This document shows, in pieces, positions 58,501 to 64,000 of a stretch of 64,000 bases of DNA. This DNA comes from JAJDXW01 sp965243335 (GTDB lineage Bacteria; Pseudomonadota; Gammaproteobacteria; HK1), in contig OZ251545.1 of the NCBI GenBank assembly GCA_965243335.1, positions 2,232,001 through 2,296,000 on the forward strand, in the 5' to 3' direction. The translations under genes and the position numbers were made by a program. The notes under the pieces were generated by a model. The model saw only the letters and a program-made list of their open reading frames with translations. It was not told where the DNA came from and made no database searches. Position 1 is the stretch's first letter. Each line of letters begins with the position of its first letter.

Positions 58501-59586
58501 CGCCTGTCCGACCGGCGCGTCGCCCTCTCCCGCCTCGATCTGACCCCCGCCCCCGACGGGTCCGGGTTTCACGTCGAGCTGACCGGAGAGGGGCTCGCGG
58601 GCGAGATCGTGTTCCCCGCCGACCCGGCCTCCGGCCAGGCCCGCGCGCGCCTCGACCGCGTACATTTCGACGAACCGCTCGCGGCCGAAGAAGAAGACGG
58701 CAGGGAGCCGCCGGACGCCGAACCGGAGGGAGACGTCCGGCCGGATCGATGGCCCTCGTTCGACGCGCGGATCGCTTCGCTTCGCTTCGAGAAGCTCGAC
58801 CTCGGCACGGTCCGGGCGGTCGGAAAGCGGACCGGCCGCGGGCTCGGGATCGAGCAGATCACGGTCGATTCGCCCAGCCTGCGGATGCGCGGAAGTGGAA
58901 GCTGGCTCATCGGCGAGGAGGGCTCCCCCGTCAGCCGGTTCGAGGTCCGGCTGAATTCCCGGGAGATCTCCCGGCTCCTCGCCGCCGCCGGCCTCGACGA
59001 GGAGGCGGTGGCCGGAGGAATGGTCGAGGTCCGCTCCGCTCTCGCATGGCCCGGCTCGCCGCTCGAGCCTTCGCTCGCGAAGGCCGAGGGCGCGATCGAG
59101 CTGGACGCCGAGAACGGAAACCTCCCTCGCGTGCCCATGGGACCGCTCGGCCGGCTGTTCGGGCTCATCAGCCTGGAGGCCCTGCCGCGGGTCCTCGCCT
59201 TCGATCTCCGCCACGTGGTCGGCAAGGGCTTCGCATACGACCGGATCACGGCCCGCACGCGGATCGAGGACGGATCGGCCCGGATCCGCGAGCTCGTCAT
59301 CACCGGCCCGAGCGCGCGGATCGAGGGGCGGGGGGGCATCGATCTCGTCGCGCGACGCTACGATCAGGAGATCGAGGTCACTCCGCGGCTCAGCCGGAGC
59401 GGAGCCCTGTTCCCCGTCTGGGCCGCCGTCTGGCCCTATCTGGTTGCGAACTTCATGATCGAGAAGATCACGGGCGACAAAGTCACCGTCGACCGCCTGT
59501 TCAGCCTGCGATACCGGCTGCACGGCCCGCTGGACGATCCGGAGATCGAGCGCATCCGGGCCCGCCCCCCCGCCGGTCGGAAATGA
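55534..59586 (+). CDS. YhdP-like AsmA-family protein
   Basis: The 1350-residue protein has one N-terminal membrane anchor (about 36-60, RVLLAFGGLLAVLAAGAAW) and then a very long periplasmic beta-rich part. The DUF3971-type start is recognisable in 'SVVIGALDFQMVEGQARIEA'. The C-terminal AsmA2-like end contains 'FDLRHVVGKGFAYDRITART', 'RIEGRGGIDLVARRYDQEIE' and a final 'FSLRYRLHGPLDDPEIERI'. YhdP-type proteins are thought to bridge the envelope and carry phospholipids to the outer membrane. Another start (GTG at 55552) has a comparable ribosome site. It overlaps mnmA by four bases (ATGA). Confidence 0.82.
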   Translation: MRGESAVSREEPANPAERTPEQAGEAAPSPRRRTWPRRVLLAFGGLLAVLAAGAAWIALDPTLIRPAAEYLATAVTGRSVVIGALDFQMVEGQARIEARKVRVGQTTTERVSVSLAGMRAHANGDGVRFPNGSSVDHFRASIDLSLTGPPRVSTVDATGARLVATRRSRIDPDGPPPLARLLVVPRVLLRLGLERLVLHSGEIEYRGRSSTRSAGITAVIRSTERGLGFRGELLVRTGAPPLPFDGAVRDPMSDDWRIDVRLAGEAVPMEGVRLLAGVLEPGETVRAVLDRISSEARFALSVRLAQAGIEWADLDFTFGAPVQGDGAAGSAVLEETGAPDEGGATGISLEGVRFLARTAPAPGGWTVTGEVDWSRLPGGEDAAPSPFDLRWRTGVRGSLRWSARRVPIPVLAQAARNALPPGHSLQTALERLRPAGTIDELAASGAPGEPGAGGEPSFRLNAAVSGFGAAAEGWRISEAGARIEFTDGGWRVRFADDRLLAALPAFRSTPYELTLKGDVRVSADEGSWTAGTAGLRFAAARVAGRLAGSLEVPFAGREGAPSLDAEVRLDEAALTDLGAMLPDRRAARFARWYRRAIRSGRLTGSKVRIHGDPRRIPFPEGDGEFVATGAIQGADFAYAEGWPAVRIEQADMRAEGTGLEFSGVRGSLFDTAIEDGAARLADTTDRTGRVQVSLAGSGPARDLLAFVRASPLRTEDGGPAPDLRAEGPTSTTVALDLPYGRGAADRKIDVSGTIALDGVALGLAGRRAVFEGVEGELAFDAATLTGGPLHGRFRGAGIESHVEFDRGEGLVLRFSGEGDGDWFGVALEDLVDLGPEETGPWLEHVRGRASWDAEYRSRGGITFRSDLRAASVDLPPPFEKAAGTARRLEVVLTPGESEWRIGASYGADVTARFEIADRGGEWGLARGALALGDAPSAPALPSERHVEVSGALAELDLDRWLVLGAAGSTEPAGGWLSRIGRISLETAGARLSDRRVALSRLDLTPAPDGSGFHVELTGEGLAGEIVFPADPASGQARARLDRVHFDEPLAAEEEDGREPPDAEPEGDVRPDRWPSFDARIASLRFEKLDLGTVRAVGKRTGRGLGIEQITVDSPSLRMRGSGSWLIGEEGSPVSRFEVRLNSREISRLLAAAGLDEEAVAGGMVEVRSALAWPGSPLEPSLAKAEGAIELDAENGNLPRVPMGPLGRLFGLISLEALPRVLAFDLRHVVGKGFAYDRITARTRIEDGSARIRELVITGPSARIEGRGGIDLVARRYDQEIEVTPRLSRSGALFPVWAAVWPYLVANFMIEKITGDKVTVDRLFSLRYRLHGPLDDPEIERIRARPPAGRK

Positions 59587-60698
59587 GCCCGCCCACCCTG
59601 CCGGTCGCACCCGGGGAGCGCGTGGTGGTCGGGCTCTCCGGCGGGGTCGACTCGGCGGTGACCGCCGCGCTGCTCCGCGACGCCGGGGCGGCGGTGGAGC
59701 CGGTCTTCATGAAGAACTGGGAGGAAGACGACGGCGATGGCGAGTGCTCCGCCGCCGAGGACCTGGCGGCGGCCGAGGAGGTGTGCTCCCATCTCGGTCT
59801 CCGGCTCCGCACCGTCAACTTCTCCACCGAGTACTGGGACCGGGTCTTCGAGCCGTTCCTCGCGGCGAGCGCCGCCGGGCGGACCCCCAACCCGGACGTG
59901 TGGTGCAACCAGGAGATCAAGTTCGGCGAGCTGTTCCGGTACGCCGACGACCTCGGGGTCTCCCGGGTCGCCACCGGGCACTACGCACGGGTCGTGGAGC
60001 GCGAAGGCCGGTTCCGACTCCTGAAGGGGCGCGACCCGGACAAGGACCAGTCCTACTTCCTGAACCGGGTGGGCCAGGACTCGCTCGCGCGCGCCCTCTT
60101 TCCGATCGGGGACCGGGCCAAGCCCGAGGTGCGGTCGATGGCGGAGGCGGCGGGGCTTCCGAACCACGACCGGCCCGACAGCACCGGGATCTGCTTCATC
60201 GGGGAGCGGCCGTTTCGCGACTTCCTCGCCCGGTGGATCCCCCCGGTCCCGGGCCCCATCGAGACACCTGAGGGGGAGCGGGTCGGAACGCATGGCGGCC
60301 TCGCCTTCCACACCCTCGGACAGCGCCGCGGGCTCGGCATCGGCGGGCGCCGCGGCGGGAGCGGCGAGCCCTGGTACGTCGTCGGCAAGGACCTCGCGCG
60401 CAACGCCCTCGTCGTGGCGCAGGGGGCCGGCCACCCGAGGCTCTCGACGCGGACCCTGGCCGCCGGCCGCCCGAGCTGGACCGGGGGCGGGCCGCCCCGG
60501 CTCCCGCTCGCCTGCCGCGCGGTGACCCGCTATCGGGGCGGCGCCTCGGGGAGCCGGGTCACCCGGCTCGGGGAGGACCTCCTCCGGGTCGAGCTGGACC
60601 CGCCGCAATGGGGGGTGGCCCCCGGGCAGTCGGTCGTCTTCTACGCGGGTGAAGAGTGTCTCGGCGGGGCGATCATCGAAGGGACCGAGCCGGCCTGA
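59583..60698 (+). CDS. mnmA: tRNA-specific 2-thiouridylase
   Basis: The 371-residue enzyme thiolates U34 of tRNAs for Lys, Glu and Gln. It has the PP-loop 'VVVGLSGGVDSAVTAALLRD', the catalytic Cys in 'PNPDVWCNQEIKFGELFRYA' and the second Cys in 'DSTGICFIGERPFRDFLARW', plus 'HTLGQRRGLGIGG'. Length matches the family. It is translationally coupled to the AsmA-family gene and convergent with the amidase gene. Confidence 0.96.
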   Translation: MSPPTLPVAPGERVVVGLSGGVDSAVTAALLRDAGAAVEPVFMKNWEEDDGDGECSAAEDLAAAEEVCSHLGLRLRTVNFSTEYWDRVFEPFLAASAAGRTPNPDVWCNQEIKFGELFRYADDLGVSRVATGHYARVVEREGRFRLLKGRDPDKDQSYFLNRVGQDSLARALFPIGDRAKPEVRSMAEAAGLPNHDRPDSTGICFIGERPFRDFLARWIPPVPGPIETPEGERVGTHGGLAFHTLGQRRGLGIGGRRGGSGEPWYVVGKDLARNALVVAQGAGHPRLSTRTLAAGRPSWTGGGPPRLPLACRAVTRYRGGASGSRVTRLGEDLLRVELDPPQWGVAPGQSVVFYAGEECLGGAIIEGTEPA

Positions 60699-60738
60699 CC
60701 GCCGGACCGGCCGCCGGGCTGACGGTCGGGCCGGCCGC

Positions 60739-62199
60739 TCAGCTCGACGCCAGCTTGCGGGCCGCGAACCGGGACCCCACCGGCGCCTGGTACCGGAAGA
60801 AGGACTCGATCCCCTCGGCGATCGCGCGGGCGATCCGGCGCTGGTAGCGGTCGTCGCGCAGGAGCTTCTCGTCGGTCGGGTTCGAGAGGAAGGCGGTCTC
60901 GATCAGCACCGCCGGGATGTTCCGGGTCTTGAGGACCGCGAACCCGGCGCGGTGGACGTGCTTCCCGTGCACCGCGACCTTGGACTTCAGCTTGTTCAGC
61001 ACGCGGTTCGCGGCGACGTTGCTCAACCGCTCCGTACCCTTGCGCGACATGTCCACCATCGCCGAGCGGACCATCGGTTCGTGCCTCCCGAGGTTGAACC
61101 CGCCCGCCCGGTCCGCCGCGTTCTCCCGCTCCGCGAGCCACCTCGCGGCCTCGCTGCTCGCCCCGCTCCAGGAGAGCACGTAGGCGGACGCGCCCCGCAC
61201 CTTCGGGTTCTTGAAGGCGTCCGCGTGGATGGAGACGAAGAGGTCCGCCCCCGCCTTGCGGGCGATCTCGGTGCGCCGGCGCAGGGGAATGAAGTAGTCC
61301 CCGTCGCGCACCAGCACGGGCCGGATCCCCGGCCGCCGCCGCAGCTCCGCGGCCAGCTTCTTCGCGATCGCCAGGGTCACGTGCTTCTCCCGGGTCTTCT
61401 TCCGCCGGCCGATCGCGCCGGGGTCCTTCCCGCCGTGGCCGGCGTCGATCGCCACCACCACGTCGCGCAGGCGCCCCGTCGGCGCCGGCGCGGACGCGCC
61501 CGGCACCGGCGAGGCGCGCCCGGACTTCGCCTTGGCCTGCTGCACCGGCCCGAAGTCCACGACCAGCCGATGACCGCGCCGGCCCTGCGGCCCGAGGAGG
61601 AAGCTCCTCGCCCGCTCCTGCCGGGCCATGTCGAAGACGACCCGGTAGTGGTCGTCGTTCCGCTTCGCCTGGCGGATGCCGGTGACGCGGCGGTTGCGCC
61701 GGAAGCCGTTCCTGATCTCGGTCTTGAACGCCACCCCCTTGAAGTCCAGCACCACCCGGTCCGGCGCACGGAGCGAGAACAGGTTGTAGTCGACCGGGGC
61801 GGACAGGTCGAAGACCACCCGGGTATGCGTCGAGGCGTCGAACATCCGCATCCCGAGCACCGAGGGGGCGCCTTGCGCGGAGGCGGCCCACGTCTGGCCG
61901 AGGACGAGGAGCGCGAGGGCGGGCAGGCGGAGGAAGCGTCGGCCGATCGCGTCCCGGGGCCGCTCCGGGCTTCGCACGGGACGGGGCCGCCATCGAAAAC
62001 GCGGAAGCGCCGGCCGGCCGGCCGGCCGCACGACGGGCGCAGAGCCCGATGCGAGGAGCCTCGCCTTCGCCGCGCCGCGCCGCCTCCACGGCCGAGCCCG
62101 CCGCGGCGGGCGGGCGCTCCGGGCCGTTGGAAGCGACGCCGGGGCGGACGAGCCGTGCGCTTCGATCTCGCGGTATTCCCGGTTCGGGCAGGAGCTCAT
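60739..62199 (-). CDS. N-acetylmuramoyl-L-alanine amidase with AMIN domain (AmiC type)
   Basis: The 486-residue enzyme splits daughter-cell peptidoglycan. After a long N-terminal extension (about 85 residues, Arg/Pro/Ala-rich), a Tat-like signal 'IGRRFLRLPALALLVLG' leads to the AMIN domain ('TRVVFDLSAPVDYNLFSLRA'). The Amidase_3 domain has zinc ligands in 'VVAIDAGHGGKDPGAIGRRK' (His), 'KHVTLAI', 'LFVSIHADAFKNPKVRGASA' and the catalytic Glu in 'PAVLIETAFLSNPTDEKLL'. The ATG at 62199 has GAAGGGGGG six bases upstream; a GTG at 61977, nearer the signal, has none. MutL, usually adjacent in gammaproteobacteria, is not here. Confidence 0.93.
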   Translation of the reverse strand: MSSCPNREYREIEAHGSSAPASLPTARSARPPRRARPWRRRGAAKARLLASGSAPVVRPAGRPALPRFRWRPRPVRSPERPRDAIGRRFLRLPALALLVLGQTWAASAQGAPSVLGMRMFDASTHTRVVFDLSAPVDYNLFSLRAPDRVVLDFKGVAFKTEIRNGFRRNRRVTGIRQAKRNDDHYRVVFDMARQERARSFLLGPQGRRGHRLVVDFGPVQQAKAKSGRASPVPGASAPAPTGRLRDVVVAIDAGHGGKDPGAIGRRKKTREKHVTLAIAKKLAAELRRRPGIRPVLVRDGDYFIPLRRRTEIARKAGADLFVSIHADAFKNPKVRGASAYVLSWSGASSEAARWLAERENAADRAGGFNLGRHEPMVRSAMVDMSRKGTERLSNVAANRVLNKLKSKVAVHGKHVHRAGFAVLKTRNIPAVLIETAFLSNPTDEKLLRDDRYQRRIARAIAEGIESFFRYQAPVGSRFAARKLASS

Positions 62200-62217
62200 G
62201 GAAGACCCCCCTTCCAC

Positions 62218-62330
62218 AGGCTCATCAAGCTATCACCGAAGCCGGCGCGTTCCACACGTGATAAGAGACATGAGAATTGATATTTTATAGATTGAAAAAA
62301 TACGGAAATAAAAGATGTCCATCACCTTGT
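62218..62330 (-). promoter_or_regulatory. AT-rich gap between tsaE and amidase
   Basis: A stretch at about 62262-62335 is very AT-rich in this GC-rich genome (TATTTTATAGATTGAAAAAA). On the reverse strand it contains a TATAAA box but no convincing -35 box. It probably carries the amidase promoter; the exact site is uncertain. Confidence 0.4.
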
Positions 62331-62852
62331 TTATGAGATAAGGAAGTCCCTCCCTACCCGCCCCAGCACCTTCCGGGCCGCGCCCCCCGATCCAGTGCAC
62401 CGGACCCGGCGGGCATCGTCCGCCCCTCCTCCCCCGGCGTATCCGAGGCGGACGTCGAGGTCGGGATCGGGCAGCACGCCGGCGCCCCGCTCCGGCCACT
62501 CGAAGAAGCAGAGCGAATCCGCCGCCAGGTGATCGCGGAGCCCCAGGAGCTCGAGCTCCTCGGGGTCGGAGAGGCGGTAGAGGTCGTAGTGCCGCACGCT
62601 CACCGCCCCGATCCGGTACTCCTCGACCAGGGTGAAGGTCGGGCTCCGGATCGCCCCGGCCACTCCCGCCGCGCGGAGAAAGCCCCGAACGAGGGTGGTC
62701 TTGCCGGCGCCGAGCTCGCCGGAGAGCCAGACCGCCCCCCGGCGAAGCCCCGCACGCGCCAAGGCGGCTCCGAGGGCCATCGTCCCCGCCTCCCCCGCGA
62801 GCACGCCTTCCCAGCGCGCGGGCGGCGGCGACGCGGGAGGAGCGTCCACCAC
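62331..62852 (-). CDS. tsaE: tRNA threonylcarbamoyladenosine biosynthesis ATPase
   Basis: The 173-residue P-loop protein has Walker A 'VWLSGELGAGKTTLVRGFLR', the family motifs 'SPTFTLVEEYRIG' and 'HYDLYRLSDPEELELLGLRD', and 'SLCFFEWPERGAGVLP'. With TsaB and TsaD it makes t6A at A37 of ANN-reading tRNAs. The GTG start lies directly before the nnr stop (no intergenic bases), so the two genes are coupled. About 20 extra residues at the C-terminus are Gly/Arg-rich. Confidence 0.95.
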   Translation of the reverse strand: MVDAPPASPPPARWEGVLAGEAGTMALGAALARAGLRRGAVWLSGELGAGKTTLVRGFLRAAGVAGAIRSPTFTLVEEYRIGAVSVRHYDLYRLSDPEELELLGLRDHLAADSLCFFEWPERGAGVLPDPDLDVRLGYAGGGGADDARRVRCTGSGGAARKVLGRVGRDFLIS

Positions 62853-64000
62853 TCAGCCCCGGTTGACGAGCCGGCGCAATTCCGCCACGAGGTCTCCGGC
62901 GAGGAGGCCCCGCTCCCCCTCCGCTCGCGCCGCCCGGTCTCCGGCCTTCCCGTGCACGCAGACCCCGAACGCGGCAGCGGCCGCCGGGGCGGCCCCCTGC
63001 GCCGCGAGGCCCGCGATGATCCCGGTCAGCACGTCGCCCGCCCCTCCCGTCGCCATACCCGGATTCCCGTTCACGCATACCCCGACCGGACGGCCCCCCG
63101 CCGCGACCAGGGTTCCCGCCCCCTTGAGCACGCACACCCCGCCGTACCGGTCCCGGATCGCGGCGGCGGCCGCGAACCGATCCGCTTCGACGTCGGCCGT
63201 CGCCGCGCCGAGCAGCCGGGCCGCCTCGCCCGGATGCGGCGTCAGCACCCAGTCGCCGCGCCGGGGCGGGGACCGCCGCCCCGCCCGCGCGAGGTGGTTG
63301 AGCCCGTCCGCATCGACCACGAGAGGCCCGGGCGCGCGCCCGAGCGCGCACGCGAACATCCGCTCCCCCCAGCGCCCCTGCCCCAGCCCCGGCCCGACCG
63401 CGACCACCGTCGCCCGTTCGGCCAGCGCCGCGAACGCGGCTTCGTCCTCGACCCCCCGGCTCATGACCTCCGGGCGCACCGCGCTCACCGCGGCCGCGTG
63501 CGCTTCGCGGGTCGCGACGCTCACCAGGCCCGCGCCGACCCGCGCGGCGGCCTCCGCGGCCAGCCGCACCGCGCCCGCGAAGCCCCGCTCCCCGCCGACC
63601 ACGAGCACGTGGCCGTGATCCCCCTTGTGCGCCCCCCGGGGGCGGGCCCCGAGGCACGGGTGTTCCGGCAGCGCGTCGTAGTCGAGCCGTTCGGCGGCGG
63701 GCGGAACCTGGCCCTGGAGCGCGGGCGGCACCCCGAGCGCGTCGCACTCCACGCGCCCCGCGTGATCGGGGCCGGCGCCGGTGAGGAGCCCCCGCTTCGG
63801 CGCGATGAAGGTCACGGTGAGCGAGGCGCGCACCGCGCGGCCGCGCACGCTGCCGGTGTCGGGGTCGAGCCCGGAGGGGACGTCCACGGCCAGGATCGGG
63901 CCGTGCGCGGCGTTCATCGCGTCGATGGCGCTCGCCGCGGCCCCCGTCACGGGGCGCGAGAGCCCGGTACCGAAGAGCGCGTCCACCACCACGCCTTCGA
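62853..64000 (-). CDS. nnr: Bifunctional NAD(P)H-hydrate epimerase/dehydratase, 5' end outside window
   Basis: The visible part holds the end of the N-terminal epimerase domain ('VVDALFGTGLSRPVTG', 'ILAVDVPSGLDPDTGSVRGR') and the complete ADP-dependent dehydratase domain ('GAHKGDHGHVLVVGGERGFA', 'VVAVGPGLGQGRWGERMFAC', 'WVLTPHPGEAARLLG', 'NGNPGMATGGAGDVLTGIIA'). The enzyme repairs hydrated NADH and NADPH. The frame is open through the right edge of the window, so the N-terminal 100-150 residues are not seen. It precedes tsaE, the usual order. Confidence 0.95.
   Translation of the reverse strand, partial: EGVVVDALFGTGLSRPVTGAAASAIDAMNAAHGPILAVDVPSGLDPDTGSVRGRAVRASLTVTFIAPKRGLLTGAGPDHAGRVECDALGVPPALQGQVPPAAERLDYDALPEHPCLGARPRGAHKGDHGHVLVVGGERGFAGAVRLAAEAAARVGAGLVSVATREAHAAAVSAVRPEVMSRGVEDEAAFAALAERATVVAVGPGLGQGRWGERMFACALGRAPGPLVVDADGLNHLARAGRRSPPRRGDWVLTPHPGEAARLLGAATADVEADRFAAAAAIRDRYGGVCVLKGAGTLVAAGGRPVGVCVNGNPGMATGGAGDVLTGIIAGLAAQGAAPAAAAAFGVCVHGKAGDRAARAEGERGLLAGDLVAELRRLVNRG

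Noticed and set aside
55720..59610. A 1296-codon open frame on the reverse strand of the YhdP-like gene
   Set aside because: It mirrors codon bias of the GC-rich forward gene, its product is Arg/Gly/Pro-rich without motifs, and the forward frame has a membrane anchor and family signatures. Similar long antisense frames over pheT, uvrB and the FAD oxidase were rejected for the same reason.

Overview
The window is a 64 kb piece of a very GC-rich bacterial chromosome, most likely a gammaproteobacterium. The order infC-rpmI-rplT-pheS-pheT-ihfA-merR-tRNA-Pro, the divergent uvrB/aminotransferase pair, amidase-tsaE-nnr, a YhdP-like AsmA protein, MlaC and an attenuator-controlled acetolactate synthase operon all fit that group. 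I cannot name the genus from sequence alone.

Layout. 0.3-2.8 kb holds a periplasmic-type nucleoside phosphorylase homologue and broken toxin-antitoxin-type genes (DUF433, DUF2442/DUF4160, an AAA ATPase). 3.1-5.7 kb is the ilv operon with promoter, branched-chain leader peptide, terminator and both acetolactate synthase subunits. 6-8.7 kb has two tiny membrane peptides and an orphan molybdenum hydroxylase large subunit. 8.9-17.1 kb is the translation block; thrS is inverted relative to infC. 17.7-21.8 kb has an MFS transporter, tRNA-Val and an ISAs1 element interrupted by an IS3 element. 22.2-27.1 kb has a TRAP binding protein, uvrB, an aminotransferase and tRNA-Asn. 27.2-35.0 kb is a catabolic region: oligopeptide-type binding protein, cupin, VOC protein, esterase, 2OG-Fe oxygenase, hot-dog thioesterase and metallo-hydrolase. 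35.2-45.7 kb is accessory: hydantoin genes (racemase, D-hydantoinase, D-carbamoylase) interleaved with a decayed defence island (DUF3883, SDH-type Clp protease, DUF1156 methylase, DUF2283 pair, Swt1-type HEPN) and an intact two-gene DUF262-HEPN module. This segment lies between two direct copies of a dispersed repeat. 45.8-64 kb returns to core genes: acyl-CoA dehydrogenase and ligase, LD-carboxypeptidase, MlaC, MATE, FAD/Fe-S oxidase, YhdP, MnmA, amidase, TsaE and Nnr.

Two dispersed repeat families shape the window. One is a palindromic element of about 220 bp built around inverted arms (at least seven whole or partial copies); one arm sits at the scar of an internal deletion in the DUF1156 methylase. 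The other is a repeat of about 110-170 bp (two copies) that brackets the accessory segment.

The most interesting candidate system is the DUF262-HEPN pair at 43.6-45.3 kb. It has its own consensus-like promoter, lower GC than its surroundings, four bases between genes and an intact HEPN RNase-type motif. No CRISPR array was seen.
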